Positions 22,391 to 35,554 are shown, counted from the first letter of the stretch. The stretch is DNA of 64,000 nucleotides from Eumeta japonica (GCA_005406025.1 BGZK01000544.1:1-64000), one strand, 5' to 3'. Program-made: numbers and translations. Notes: generated by a model not told the origin, from the letters alone.

Positions 22391-24880
22391 GACAGGTTAT
22401 TAAAAGTGTCTTTTTACCTTTTTGTTTCATATATCCGATCCTGGGAAGCTTTAACCTCACCGAGAAAGATTCGACAACTCAATAAAGTTTTATAACATTC
22501 ATAATTACACCAATTAGCGCATTCGAGAGATACGTAATGAAGGTTAATAAATTAATTTATTTTTAATATCACCGCAATGGCAACTGAGTAAAGGGTCTTA
22601 AAATAACTTTATAATTCCCCAGTGTATTCTTTTACTTTATCCGAATAATGTTTAAAAAGATAAATAGTTTTAAAAGGAGTGAAGAAGTTATTTCTGTGTA
22701 CTGTTTCGTAAAGCAGTTCCGCATCCTTGTATGTACCAGGAGTGCAAAACGGTGTAAGACGTGGGCCTCACGTGATACATCGCCCAGAAACTAACAAAGC
22801 TTTTCGCATTCGAACAGAACTTTTTAGCCTTTTCCTGCTCCTCTTGTAGAAAATTTAATTATTCTGTTGGTAGAAAGTGCATTTGAAAAAAATCATCAGA
22901 AGTTATACGACGGCTCCGTTCCGATTACAAAAATAAATGTAATGCCGATATTAGTAGATATTAGTAGCTGTAACTTGGTTTTTATAAACTTTAATGAAAA
23001 AGATAAAAAAGTGGAAGTCATCGATCTTTATAACGAATTATAGATCGTAGAGAAACTGTCTAACAGCACATTTGCTAATATCATAGAGAAACGACAATAC
23101 TCGTTTCTATGTCCTGATATTCTAAATAAAGAATAAGACTTTTCCACACATGTCAATACTCAATCTAAAATATTTGATTGATATACTCACCTTTTAATAA
23201 TTTCTTAAGGTAAGGTAAGTGTAAGGTAAGGTAAAGCGTGTTTGTATTACAAATATAAATTATTTCTAATCAACTTTGACATCACTTCAAGTCAATTAAT
23301 AAGTATTCAATTTTTTAAATATTAATTTTAGCGCCCTCTCTACGACCTCGTTTTAAATTCATTATTAACAAAAAGTTACTTTTATAAGTGAGCTCTATAG
23401 TCAAAATGCATCTCAAAAATGACTTTTTATTAAAAGTAAATCTAAAAGAAAATTATACACAAAGCCAATCTAGAAACAAACGTCAATTGTTTTGTATAAT
23501 TTAAAAAATAACGAAACCTTTCCTAATATCACTCTTATAATATTTTATTCGTCATCAATAACGAAAACATTAAATCGCTTAATTGAAATAAAAATATAGA
23601 TGCCTTTTATTTTCTTAAGCTCTATATGCAACCAACCTATTCTATATATTTGACAATTAGCCTTGAAGCCTTAAAGCTTTTGTAGTTTTAAAAACAATAA
23701 CAATAATAAATAGATGGCGCTGATATCCAGATTCATATTAAAATGATAACATCAAATTAAGAGCGAGATTAAAATAAAAGAAAACGCTCTTATTGTTACT
23801 TTAGTCTATTACTATATAATTGGTAATTTAGTGATATCTTATTTATTAAGTGCTTGAAAGGTATATTTTTTTTGGATATTTAAGACAATTAATTAAGTAG
23901 GTAAATCACGTTGAGATCATTCCATCATGCGAGACGAATGTATCGAAATATACGACCGAAGTCGTTGAAAAACAAAAGTGCCATAATATTAGCATTTTGC
24001 TAATCACACTCAGAGAGAAAGTTAAGACATGCAAATGCCGACGCTCATAATTGAGCTCATTTAGCGTGCATAAGGAGGTTTAAGACTTCGAAACGAGTAT
24101 TCAAATTGTTTTCATTGTCAACTTTACGATCTCGGAATAAAATATATTTAGCGGCTTGAGGAGAACAAAAAAAAAATAAAGACGTAGAGCAATAGAAATC
24201 CGAGATTTTTTTTTGTGAATGATGTGCTATTTTGATATCTACGCAACGCTAATGGAATGTTTAATTACTTCGCAAGAGAAAGTTCGCCGGAATACGGATA
24301 CCGCCTAAGATATACGTGTAAATAATTGCACTAACGGATTTAAGTTGAGTCAGACACCTAATGTTTGATACGTCATATATAGTTTATATACCTATTAAAA
24401 ACAGCCTTTAAAAGCAGTCGAATGCGAGCTGACTCCGTGTTTTAATATACTTTACACAATATGTTTAATTTATGGACGAATGTATATAGTGCAATTCTAG
24501 AACAAATTTTAAATGTAATAAATTTAAAGAGACTTTTAATATTTCTGTTAATGGGCATTGCCAAAAATAGGAACGGCTTATAGATTCCATATTTTTTAAG
24601 AAAATATGTAGATTATTTCGAAAAACTATTACACATACTGTTTGTGTATTAAAATATTTATTATACTTTTTATTCCATTTTCGTTTCATATTATCGATGA
24701 AGCCACCATCATAATGAGTTCCGTTCAACCCCTCGATTTGTGATACGCATGATACACTTGACCAACTTCTTTGTTTCGTAATTAGGTCTTCAAAATGGGG
24801 GTCGATTTTACAAAGTCGGACCACATATTATCACCTAACTTTGTTTATGCACCAAGCCTCAATCTCATTCGTCAACTTCA
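22391..24880. other. AT-rich non-coding DNA
   Basis: A short GGTAA pentamer run lies at about 23205-23235 ('taaggtaaggtaagtgtaag'). Mixed patches at about 22725-22830 and 23935-24080 have no identity. The 119-codon minus-strand open frame at 24465-24824 shows no domain and is rejected as a gene. Confidence 0.45.
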
Positions 24881-24884
24881 TTTG

Positions 24885-24990
24885 AAGAAAATAAGTTATG
24901 GCAGACAGACGTGGTCTATGTAAAAGTGATCCAATAAGGATTGCATTTTTTCATTTGGTGTAAAAACTAAAAAATAAACTATTATTAAGC
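24885..24990 (+). repeat. Decayed lepidopteran repeat end
   Basis: 'ggcagacagacgtggtctat' then 'gtgatccaataaggattgca' and 'tttggtgtaaaaac' echo a common lepidopteran repeat terminus ('gacagacagac...ataagggttccgttttt...gtacggaaccctaaaaa'). Strongly diverged, so the call is tentative. Confidence 0.35.
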
Positions 24991-25054
24991 GAATTCCATT
25001 CAACGTCAGACTGTAATCCTCACTATTTGAAATATTGTTTGTATACATGTATTA

Positions 25055-25205
25055 CAAATGCGAAAGTATCTCCGCCTGACTATTAAGTTTTCACACCTAA
25101 ACTGTTATACGAATTTCATCTAAATTTGTATAACGATTTGATGAAATTTTGTTCTGAAATAATTTGGCACCAGAGAACGGGCGTAGGCTACTTTTTGTTA
25201 ATTTG
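25055..25205 (+). repeat. Fragment of an abundant lepidopteran repeat
   Basis: Contains in order 'tgcgaaagtatctccgcctg', 'ttttcacacctaaact', 'gatttgatgaaattttg' and 'acgggcgtaggctacttttt'. This string of phrases is very familiar from moth and butterfly genomes ('tgcgaaagtaactctgtctg...gatgaaatttggtat...aggacataggctactttt'). Class not assigned. No coding content. Confidence 0.6.
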
Positions 25206-25525
25206 TCTGTTCTGTTTGTTTTTTCATAGCTCAGCAATAGTTAAACTAGTTTGAGCGAACTTTAATATACTAATAGATTGCACCATTTTGTAATATACAA
25301 GCTGCTGTTATTGCGACATGTGCTAACATGCAGCGTGCAATTCTCCAATGTCCCTTAAATCTGATCTTCCACTACCAATCCTTGTCCAACGATTGAATAT
25401 TAATTCGAGAGAAGACTGACAAATATTGAACTCTTTGGCGTCATGACGTCAAAATCACGTCAGAGTAAGAAGGATTACCGTCATGCACTCTAGAAAGGTG
25501 TAATTTCGACGATTCAACGACATCG
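25206..25525. other. Non-coding DNA, no gene seen
   Basis: Mixed composition; 'cgtcatgacgtcaaaatcacgtcaga' near 25438 contains a small cluster of TGACGTCA-like words. No further identity. Confidence 0.4.
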
Positions 25526-25710
25526 ATCGTATCGTGTTACCTTTAGAGCATTGGTCTGCCGGACCGATGATATAACGCGTTTTACAAAGCACGGTGCAGA
25601 TAGTTCAATTTGAATTGTGTTAAAACTCATTGGGCAATTCGATTGTGAGCAAGATTCAAACCTGTTGCCTTTTAGTATTGAAAAGTAATACATTTGATTT
25701 CTCGCGAAAG
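25526..25710 (-). repeat. SINE-like fragment
   Basis: Reads 'gcattggtctgccggaccga', then 'gttaaaactcattgggcaat' and 'gcaagattcaaacctgttgc' on the plus strand. The last string is a reversed B-box-like sequence in the same position as in the copy at 1501. Strongly diverged; limits approximate. Confidence 0.45.
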
Positions 25711-26635
25711 CTCCCTAATATTGCGATAAACATACAATTATTGTATGCCGCATAGCCAGGGTCGTCCTATATTTGACACATTCTCTTATGCACCGTCTTT
25801 CTTCGGATCCGTGAACACAACTCGCTGCACGCCTTATCCAACACTCCGGTATTTTAATAAAGTTAAGTATCATAAATTATTCTGGAAACCCTACTAAAAT
25901 CCAGTGATCTCAAAATCAACCGCCTGCGAATTAAATCGACAAACTTTCTATGAAATTCAATAGCAAGACGTGCATGATTTTAACAGGGCATCCATTTTTA
26001 TGTGACCAGCATTTTAAATAAGTCTTACTTCGTATAGACAGCTAAATACCATACACCATTGTCGCAAAACGAATTACAATAATTACCAATAAAAAAGCAC
26101 TACACAACCTAAAACCACAAGTCAATTAACAAAATAAAGCTATTTAATTAAAATAAAATTGTGAATGTAATGTAATATAATTACAATTACGGATACTTAT
26201 TATTAAATTATGATATATTAATTATTGCAATAGATACATATTTTACTTGAAGAACTAATGAATTGACAGTTATAAGCGACCTCTATATTTAATGGAAACA
26301 CAACGTATGCAAAATAATGGTGATGGAATTTTCAGTGCATCGCTTTCGATTCGAATCGATGATATGGATTGAATCCTTGGTTATAAAAAGGTGAATTGGC
26401 TAATGAATTTTCGATGCAAAACTTCTTGAAAGTAGCTGAAATCTTTTGTTAGACGGAATTAAAATTCAGTAAAATCAAGTCCGTTTATGCGAATTCCGTA
26501 TTTATAATTTGAATTTCGAATTCATCGTCAAATCAGAAATATTTAAATTAGCCAATATTTGAAAACAGAAAATTCACAAATAAATCTTTAATATGCTTAT
26601 TCAATCATGTTATTAAGAAATAGCCGTGTATAGTA
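25711..26635. other. AT-rich non-coding DNA
   Basis: A run of TTCGAATT/GAATTCG-like words at about 26345-26525 ('cgattcgaatcgatgatatg', 'ttcgaattcatcg') is noticeable. No gene or repeat recognised. Confidence 0.45.
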
Positions 26636-26639
26636 GAGC

Positions 26640-27090
26640 TATGTTGAGGCCAATTTGACTACAATACGAAAAAACAGGACAGCTCAACTGAAGAGATACT
26701 ACATTCTTACAGAATGCAGACGTGTTTTAGCAGTTTCCGCTGCTGTTTCATTTCGTCAAGTGAGTGAGAGTACCGGTGGCCCACTCCGACTTCATAATAT
26801 CCTCCCCCTCTATCAGTTACTCTGTTCCTACTCAAGAGACCGGCAACAAACTGGTGAATTCTCTGGAGTTGCGAGTATTCATGAGCGGCGGTAAGCACCT
26901 ATTTTCTAGGGTCTGACATGTTCGTTTAACCCTTGAAAATGCCACAAATCCCCCTCTATCAGTTACCCTGTTTCTACTCAAGAGGCCGGCAACGAACTGG
27001 TGAATTCTCTGAAGTTGCGAGTATTCATAAGCGACGGTAAGCACCTATTTTCTGGGATCTGACATGTTCCCCTTGAAAATGCCATAAAAT
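26640..27090 (+). repeat. Lepidopteran SINE/LINE-tail repeat with tandemly duplicated 3' end
   Basis: Same family as 20505-20840: 'ctgaagagatactacattct', 'gtgagtgagagtaccggtgg', 'caagagaccggcaacaaact', 'tctggagttgcgagtattca'. The 3' part is present twice in tandem, at 26804-26949 and 26950-27087, with a period of 146 bp and high similarity. The overlapping short minus-strand frames that resemble each other come from this duplication and are not genes. Confidence 0.7.
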
Positions 27091-30000
27091 CGATTTTTTT
27101 TGTTATTTTTTACCGTGCTATATCTCTTCCAATAACGATTCCGATTTCGGTCTATTAAATTGAAATATTGATTTTAATGATTGAAATATAGACACCGTGA
27201 CTCGTCAATTTTCAATTTAGTCATAGCGTCTGTCGCAACCTTAAACAAAAAAAGTTATATCAATCGCACGTACAGGTTATACTTACTCTTATCTTTTCGT
27301 AACGAAATAAAATTAAATTATCAGATCTATGTCTTCTGGAGTACATTTTACTGTGAGATCCAGATGTCGTCACTGAATCGGTTATGACGGTTAGAAACTT
27401 TTGCCCTGCACTGGTCTAGCGTAGAGAAATTGAAGTCCAAGCTCTCTTCTCTGCGATATAATGACTCAGATGGGGAGTTCCATCACGGCGAAGTGAAAGA
27501 AGCTGATAAAACGATAAATCTCGTCTTATACCCAGACCACAGCGACAGCCGACTGAGATCGTTAATATATAGTGATACATTGAAATCTTACTATATAGGA
27601 TTATTTCTCTGACAGTATATCTTTCCCTAAAGCTATTTGTATGTTTATCAATCTGTCATTGTAATGCTAGAGTTTATGCAGTTTATTATGTTTTACGGGC
27701 TTTATATAGACATTATCTTAATGAATAATAAGTATTCGTTAAATTTTTGGTCCAAGTTATGTTCAGATCTTCATGCTGATGTGTTAAATAATTGATACAC
27801 ATTGGAATGTTTCACTGGAAAGACTGACTTTTTAAGTTTCTGTTAAGGAAACTAAAAGGTTTTTCATAAAAATCGGAAAGTTATTATTCTCAGTCTCATT
27901 TTCCAAGATAAACATTTCATCACATGTCTACATTTTGAGATCTTAGAAAGTTTTTGTGAATATTATTTTTGAGAGGGACCTATGTATCTGTGTGTGTTTG
28001 CATGCGTGTCTGAACTTAGACTGAAAATTTTACACTAGACGATTATCTATCTAGATATGAAACATCTAAAAAAGATTTTGAAAAAAAATTTTATTTTAAC
28101 ACTATTTTTTTTTCTAAAAGTTTGTAAAATATTGAACCAGTTGATTCCAACCATTCTAATCAACAATACTATTTTTAGTAAAATTTTAATTATACTCTTT
28201 AACCGTCATCAAAATAAGTTCATGTTTTTAAAATATATTGTGAACAATAACTTATCCAATTAAATTTTAAAGTTTTAAAAAAGATTTTTAAAATAAAAAC
28301 CATTTTTGCTATTAAAAAGCTGCGTTAAACTTTGCAAGACTCGATGAAATCGTTTACAATGAATAAAAGATATAATTGCAAACATGTTTTCAAAAAATAC
28401 TTTAGCGAAAAGGTTTTTAATTTTCGTGACTGGTCCATTTTTAAAACATAAATACTTTTTAAAAAAGTTCATCATATGTCGTAAGCTCTGTTCAAATCGA
28501 TTGCTCCGTTCAAATATATCTTTGATAAAATATTTGAGAAATATCAATTAGGTCATTTTATATACCTCTCATTATGTTGAAAAAGAATGCTGATAATTAT
28601 AAGTTTGAAAATGTGAATAATCATTTTCTGTGCTTTTCTAACTCCAATAAAATATTACAAAAGGATATGAAAAAATTTGAGGCTGGCCTGTACGAGCAAT
28701 CGTTGCCCAGATTTGCTAATGTAATATCAAAACTACAAATGTGCAAAGTAAAATAAAATCATATACCATTTTTTTACTTTAATACATATTGTTTAATAGC
28801 AGAATCAAAACAAAATAAGTTACTATTTAAGGTGTCTTGGTAACAAAGATTATTAACCTCAAATTGGTGTGTTTTCTCTTATACGATACAATTATTATTA
28901 ATACAAAAATTAAAAAAACAAAGAGTTTGATGGAATTCAAAAATACAACATTTCTTACCATATTTTGTTTTACATTATCTAAGTTAGCAAGCAAAGGAGA
29001 ACTTGTATAATCGAATTACTAGAAATTTGTTATTGAGCCACTATCATTAATGCAGTTTGCTGAGTTCATCAAGTTCCAACACCAAGTCCAAATATCTTAA
29101 TTCCGTAGGTAAATAACACTTAACATGCTTTATAATATCTAAAAATTTATAATTTTAAAAAAATATATACTCTTTTTATTATTCATTGGTTTGTTGTCTC
29201 TTAGAAAGAAAAAACTCAAATCAAAATTATACACAATCACATGTAAAACTAATTAAAAAAGTACAAGTAGCTTAATCAAACTAGGAAGTAGTGTAAAGTT
29301 TTACAGCTATTTTTTGTTATCTTTTAAATAAACAACATTCCATACTAATTTATTCAGATATGCAAAAACTTAATTTATTATTATAATGTCTACATTTTTT
29401 TCCTGATGCTGTATTTCGTCGGATAAAATCTTTATTGTCTTTTAGATTGCTATTTAATTATTGACGATGTTTCTGAAACCCGTTATTCTGTTTTATTATC
29501 ATTAATTATATTTTAAAAGCTAACGTCTTTTGATACTAAAACATTTTTCTGGTTCAATGTCAAACAAAATTAAAAATTAATAAGTCCATTCAAATATGCC
29601 TTAAAATTCAATAAATATTGATAGAATTTTGTGTGTCGTTTTATGTCATTTTTTGTGCATTTTGGTTCCTTAATAATGTAAAACAATTTCCTTAGTTTCT
29701 TAATAATTTCACCTTTTTCATCAATTATTTTACAAATTTGCTACTATTTCGTAATGATAAACTACAATTTTACTCGTTATCTGAATATTACAACAATCCA
29801 TTAGTTAATGAGCATTAGTGTTATTTTATACATCTATATTGAGGCATAAATATATGTCCAAGTACTTATATCGATATTTATTTCCCTCGTGTTACAAATT
29901 ACAGGAAAATTCTAAGTGTAAGAAACATTTCAGAGTTCGTGATTTTTTTTTAAGTTTTCGAAAACGAAATAGGCATGACAAAAGAGCTTGCCTATGATTA

Positions 30001-30140
30001 AACTAGTAATGCCAACTAAATATAACTAAATCAATTTACAACAGTGACTAGTAGTGTTCATTTAGCAAATTTTCAACATTTTGAGATCTAATCAGTAAAT
30101 ATTTTATTGTGTATCAAGTTATACTTCATTTCATATATGT
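27091..30140. other. Very AT-rich non-coding DNA
   Basis: Almost featureless. A fragment at about 27400-27425 ('gccctgcactggtctagcgt') may be the tail of another SINE-like copy. Open frames of 60-90 codons between 27430 and 28756 are rich in Lys, Asn, Phe and Leu, as expected from AT-rich chance frames. No domain, no RNA gene. Confidence 0.5.
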
Positions 30141-30144
30141 TGCA

Positions 30145-31260
30145 CTAGCTGTGCCCGCGATTCTACTCGCGTGGTCTACAGAAATATTGTATAATTTTTT
30201 TTTTATTAATAAAGTAGAATTGGATTTGGGTACATTTACTATGAGATACATAAATAATAAGACAAATATTTTTCATTTAAATACTCTTTTGTATATTTAA
30301 TGTAATTCGTATATATTTTTGTTTTCTAACACGAATAAATATATTTTATTTATACCGAAGCCTGTTTGTATACAATATTTCTCGTTTTTTTTTTTTTTTT
30401 GTGGGCGCAAGTCGATTGCTCGCCGTCGACAGTTGAGTGTTATTTAAGAGACAAAAATACTTGTAGATCATCTTTAGAAGATGCTATCGCAAACTTGTTT
30501 ATGGGTATTTATGCATTCTAGTAGTGTATTTATTTATAGTTAATTTTTATTTATTTTTTATTGTACATTAATTTGATATTTCTCTTGTCTATTACTCGGC
30601 GTAAGTCATTTGAAGAGTCTTTTTCCAGCTCAGTTAGGCATTATCGTCTGTGGTTACTTCATACATTACTTTATATTACCAAACATAACTTATAACTTAA
30701 CCAGATAACATGAAATTAAATTTAAACAAAAACACGTAAATCGGATAAGTTATTTTCCCGCGAAAAGGACACGAACGGACAAACAGATAGAGAGATGTAA
30801 GGTTTACAATGTGTATGGATGAAAACATTTTGATTTACATCAATTAATGTTGTTTATTATACATTCTATTTATTTGTTCGCTATATATTGTAAAAGATTA
30901 AGTTCAAGACGGAGACAATGTATTTCTTTTCATTTTTCCAGTTAATATTGAACATTAGCAAGTTGCTAAAAATAAATGTTCGTAAACTTGTCGGTAAATA
31001 TCATTGATATATCATTAGATACATCAGTGGTAATTGCGCACAAAAAATTAAATTTTCATATGTTTGTCCTAATTTTTATAAATATTTTTATAGATACACT
31101 TAGAGACCAGATTAACATAACTTTTTTTGCTTGTGAATCGTTTGTAATGAAAGAAACATTAAATGTTACGAGAAGCCTGCTGCAATACCCAAGTAAAGAA
31201 CCGCATCCAAATCGGTTGAGCCGTCTTTGAGATTAGTGTGCAAAAGCGGACAAAAATTAT
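30145..31260 (+). repeat. Relics of a widespread lepidopteran repeat
   Basis: Starts with 'gcactagctgtgcccgcgat' and 'ctcgcgtggtctacagaaat', the typical opening phrase. At 30735-30800 comes a segment reading 'cgtaaatcggataagttatt' and 'gaacggacaaacagatagag'. At 31199-31250 another reads 'accgcatccaaatcggttga' and 'gccgtctttgagattagtgt', also typical of the closing part of this family. There are probably two overlapping or nested copies. The DNA between is AT-rich and closed in all frames. Class not assigned. Confidence 0.6.
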
Positions 31261-33230
31261 AAACATCATTTTTTTAGATAACTTAAGTTCAACGTGTAGA
31301 AATTTCTTATGTATAGTTTATGATATCCGTACTAAAATATAACCGAATTTAGAGAGCAAAATAAAAAGAACACAAAAATCGTACAGCTGAATGGATATTA
31401 AAAAACACTAATCTCATAACTGAGTGACTTTTAATTTCAGAAATGGACACTGAAAATTGGGTAATCCTATACCCTATGATAAATTGAATATTCTCTTTTT
31501 TTATAGTTAAAAGTACTTATTCATCGACGTTCATTAAAAAAAAAAGGTTACCGTTTCCATCTTTGTCGCTTTGTTAATTTTAGTTTTCTAACAAAAGAAA
31601 TTTAACTACAATTTTAAAATCTACAATTTTAATGAAAAGGAAACTAAAAAATCTGGTCTTAGAATTGAAAGGTTTCAATTTAAATTAAAATAGAACTAAT
31701 CATAGCGATGAAAAACTTTAGAAATATTAAATTGAATTGATACGCGTTTTACGAACAGACAGTTGCAGTTCAATCTGTTTAGATATCGTTGTCTCGTTGT
31801 AAAGGGGCATTGTGACCCTTTCAGATGTCAGGAATCCATTGACTGTCAACTGTAGTATTATATGGCGATTCCAGTGCTGGCCAGGCCAAATCTGCTTCAT
31901 GGCGTCAAGCAGTATTAAATTACTAAAGGCTGCTGTGATAAGAAGACTGTCCAAGAATAACCAGTGTGCACGTCGTTGGTTCGGACTCGACGAAGAAGAA
32001 TGCTTTTAATGAAACAGTATAAAAAAAATTCCACAAAGCCAACCCTCAGTGCAGCCGTATTTTGGCCTTTTTCTAATAATTTGAAATACAGTTTATATAT
32101 ACATTTCTCCTCTACGCAAGGACTTAAATAACTAAACCTTACAAAATTAGACATTCATTATAAAAGTGGATAAATCAAAACCAAACTGTAAAACACTAAA
32201 GAATGATTGCAACGAGTAAGGCACGTCGAGGCGCGGGCAGCGCGCCGGGCACGTCGCACATGGCAACACCATAGAATACACAATAGATAGAAGGGGTGCG
32301 TCTATGCTAATCCTCAGGGAAAATGTTTCATTGTTAACACGATTGTTTTAAAGCTTAGAAACACCAATCATCCTGTTTTTACTTTGTATTCACCATACAC
32401 AGTAAGATCTTCTGAATTTATTTCATATCACATTAAAAATCCAAATTACATGTCTACATTTTATAATGACAAAAACAAACAAACAAAGTTAATATCTAAC
32501 TACAGAGTTCCTTTAGTCACCAATTTCAATATTAATAACTAGATTTTTTTATATACGATGCTTTTAAATTTTTTTTATAATTTTTTTTCTGTGTAATAGA
32601 ATAATATAAGAGATGTAATGAAATTTACAGCAATAAAACATAAATGATAGAAGTTTCTATTACTCCATTACTTCTGTGATGTAAACGTATAATGTATGTG
32701 ACCTACCAAATCTGATCGAATCCGACACAACGTAATCAAAGACAGACAAAGCTGGAGTGATAGATATGATCCGATGTATTTACCAATTGGATCCAGGTAA
32801 ATTTATTATCATATTTCTAAAAAATATACGGCTTTGTTCATCAAATGAGGTTACGATAAGGATCAGCGCGGCAAAATAAAATTAATTAATTGAAAATTTC
32901 ATTGCATTTGGTTGCATGATTGTGTCTATGATAAAGAATCAACAGGGTATTATATGATAATCGGTAACATATTCGGCTTGTAACAATTATCAAAAAGGGT
33001 TATGGTACCTATTTCGTTGTAGGTAAAAACTAAGGAAAGGAACTTTGATATTTTGAAATTAATTTATTAGTAGATATATGCAATCTTTGAATATCTCCAA
33101 ACTATATAGCATATTTTCAGACTTATTTCCTGATAAACGTGACTCAAAAATTTTACGTATGTAATCACCGTTTTTGTAGTTAACGTTTTTGTAGACTGTA
33201 TAGAACTACATGCAATAACTCCTCTTATAA
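31261..33230. other. AT-rich non-coding DNA with a small GC patch
   Basis: At 32220-32272 a GC-rich patch reads 'ggcacgtcgaggcgcgggca' and then 'gggcacgtcgcacatggcaa', with GGCACGTCG as a 9-bp direct repeat 35-40 bp apart. Three overlapping short frames at 31727-32154 show no domain. No gene recognised. Confidence 0.45.
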
Positions 33231-33232
33231 GC

Positions 33233-33278
33233 TTTTTATCTTATAACTGTTCTTAAAAGAACAGTTATAAGATAAAAA
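33233..33278. repeat. Perfect palindrome A
   Basis: Arms of 22 bp (33233-33254 and 33257-33278) are exact reverse complements around an AA spacer. The centre reads 'ctgttcttaaaagaacag'. The arms can form a near-continuous hairpin. The loop is too short for a microRNA precursor. It directly abuts palindrome B. Confidence 0.95.
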
Positions 33279-33323
33279 TGATATTTATTTGTCTACTTAA
33301 AAGTAGACAAATAAATATCATTT
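33276..33323. repeat. Perfect palindrome B
   Basis: Arms of 23 bp (33276-33298 and 33301-33323) are exact reverse complements around an AA spacer. The centre reads 'gtctacttaaaagtagac'. Its outer 3 bp overlap the end of palindrome A, so 33233-33323 is an unbroken run of two palindromes, both centred on CTTAAAAG. Confidence 0.95.
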
Positions 33324-35035
33324 CAATCGTTTCATTTTATAATACAAATGCTCTTTTATAGCACTTTTAAAGAAACTAGGAATTAAAGTTCATGGTCACG
33401 ACCAATTCTGCTCAAGAAAAATGTGTTTATGTGATTTTATTTTTCCTATATAAAGACTTTTTAAATTGTTACGTATAAGATCATAAAAGATTTTAAAATC
33501 AAATATGCAAGAAGTTTAATAACAAATCCTCATGAAATTAGACATTCATTTTATACCCATAAAATATTCAAATTAAGGAATTTATGCTCTGTGCTTCCCA
33601 CCTTGGAAGTCTTGGATGATATGAATTCTAACAATATTTACATACATATCTCGCTCACCGGTCTCGCCGTTCTGACGTTGTAGTTCCTGTGGGCGAGCCC
33701 GACATAACTCTACCATTTTGTCTAACTGTCTGTTAAATAGCTCCACACACGCACCGGCTAGTCGATACATCAATCAAACAAACAAACACCTATCATTTGA
33801 GATGTGTTCGTTTTTTTTTTTTTTTCGCTTCAATTAGACCTTTTGTACCCGCAGAGCCGTCTGACAAAAACGGACTTAAGGCCAAAATAAAATTAAATGC
33901 GTCGTTTAACATCGCTTTTAAGTTCTGTTATAAGCGACTCCATTGTTGCTAAATCTATTGTTAGGTTATTATAAGAAATTTCTCAAGTAACGACTTTCTA
34001 TGCATGTGAAATTGAAAGAACGTTGTTTCTGAGGCGAGTTTCTTATTTGTGACTACAAACGAATGAAAATATTTTTAATTCGTTTGATTTTTGTTTATTA
34101 TTGAAAGTATTTCTCGTGTGTAAACTGATTCCAAATTATATTATCATTACTGTTGAAGGAAAAGGTAATACGTTAATATAATTTACTAGTCTATTATGGC
34201 ACAAATGTGTGTGCATACCTGATATTTATTTATTTATTTTATCTCTGATTTCGCATTTTAATATTTCTCCTTACATAATGAATTGATCTATACTCGTATT
34301 AATTATATCTTAATACAGATGAAGTATCGCGTGTTTTGTGATAGTATTAGAATATAGTCGCAGGGTCTGTTCCGATGTGTATGAAAAATTTTATGTACTG
34401 TGGAACTTTTGAATGTTCCATGGAACCTTTTGTGACATGGAATTTTAAATACGATATTTTTTATTTTATTATTTTGTCCTTAAAATAAGTGGTAATCAAT
34501 ATTTTAATCTACACATGAGTTACAACCATGTGTACAATGTTGTAGTCTTCCTGCATCAAATTTACGTCTACGCTGTCTTAGGAGAATACTTAATTCATAT
34601 ATCGTTTTTTCTTAAGGTATTGTATTGTTTTTTTTTTTTCTATACGTCTATAATACACAATCCATACAATACCATCCCTTCGACAATATTAAAAATCATT
34701 GTTAATGTTACGATACGTCAATAAAAAGTGACTGCATCACTAAATTCACATGTAGCAGTTAAATGATCAATCATAAAACTTTTAATAGTTAATACATTTT
34801 TTTTTATTTATCGTACATAAGGGACGATTTTCAATAAAAGTTGATTTGCATAAAATTTATTATTGAAATTTGCAAGTTAAAGTGATTTTTTATTACGATA
34901 TTAGGGATTCTAGATTTATTTAAAATAAATAACGAGTGGAAAAGTAGAATTGGAGTCCCGGTCGTTAATGTACGATTGTAAAAGCTCAGTCTTGCAGAAA
35001 AAAGTGAATATAGAATCAATACAGTCGAAATGCGA
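33324..35035. other. AT-rich non-coding DNA
   Basis: A mixed patch at 33585-33775 ('gctcaccggtctcgccgttc') carries a 63-codon minus-strand frame without a domain. 'gaatgttccatggaacctt' near 34412 contains the small palindrome GTTCCATGGAAC. Nothing else recognised. Confidence 0.45.
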
Positions 35036-35039
35036 TATC

Positions 35040-35460
35040 TACGTAATATGTGCCGAGTGTCTCTGAAAGATTGATCTTGGAACAGTGATGTCAGAAAGGG
35101 CTAAGATCTGAAAGAAGGCGATAGGATGTAGTGATTAGAATAATAAAATGTACACTATCTGTACACTGTCACATTGAAAGGTTTAATGAAAGAACTGGCA
35201 AAACAAATTTACTAAATCAATGTACGTGATGGAAGGATCGGGCAAGGTTCAATTTTAGGGAAAATTTAAAATAAAATTTATGGAAGGTCAAATTGGTGGC
35301 GAAACAGAAAAAAGAGTAAACTTTAAGTATTCGAAACCAACAAACTTACGTTAAACTACAGATGGATGTCAGTGGAGTAAGTAAGCAAGCAAGGAAGTAC
35401 CATGTGGAAACCTGTGCCCCCTGTCTACCCTTCTCTAAAATAGGCCTTATAGTAATAAAA
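35040..35460 (+). mobile_element. 3' end of a non-LTR retrotransposon (LINE)
   Basis: Broken plus-strand frames carry, in order, MCRVSLKD (35050), 'NSDVRKG..DLKE' (about 35083), 'LAKQIY' then 'NVRDGRIGQG' (35195-35247), and a final RWMSVE..SK segment (about 35361). This is the wording and order of the C-terminal region found after the reverse transcriptase in many insect LINEs. The copy ends in 'ataggccttatagtaataaa', a typical tail. It is heavily 5' truncated. The family is not assigned. Confidence 0.55.
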
Positions 35461-35554
35461 TAATAATTTAAATAATTATGTACCTGTTATAATTTATTCC
35501 TATTTTTGATACTGAGGAATAAAAAAATGTTAAAGAAATTAATTAATCGTTCCC

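Noticed and set aside
23205..23235. Run of GGTAA pentamers, considered as telomere-like repeat
   Set aside because: The insect telomere unit is TTAGG; this run is GGTAA on the plus strand, only a few units long and not the same word on either strand.
24465..24824. 119-codon open frame on the minus strand
   Set aside because: No domain, no recognisable similarity, and the composition follows the AT-rich background.
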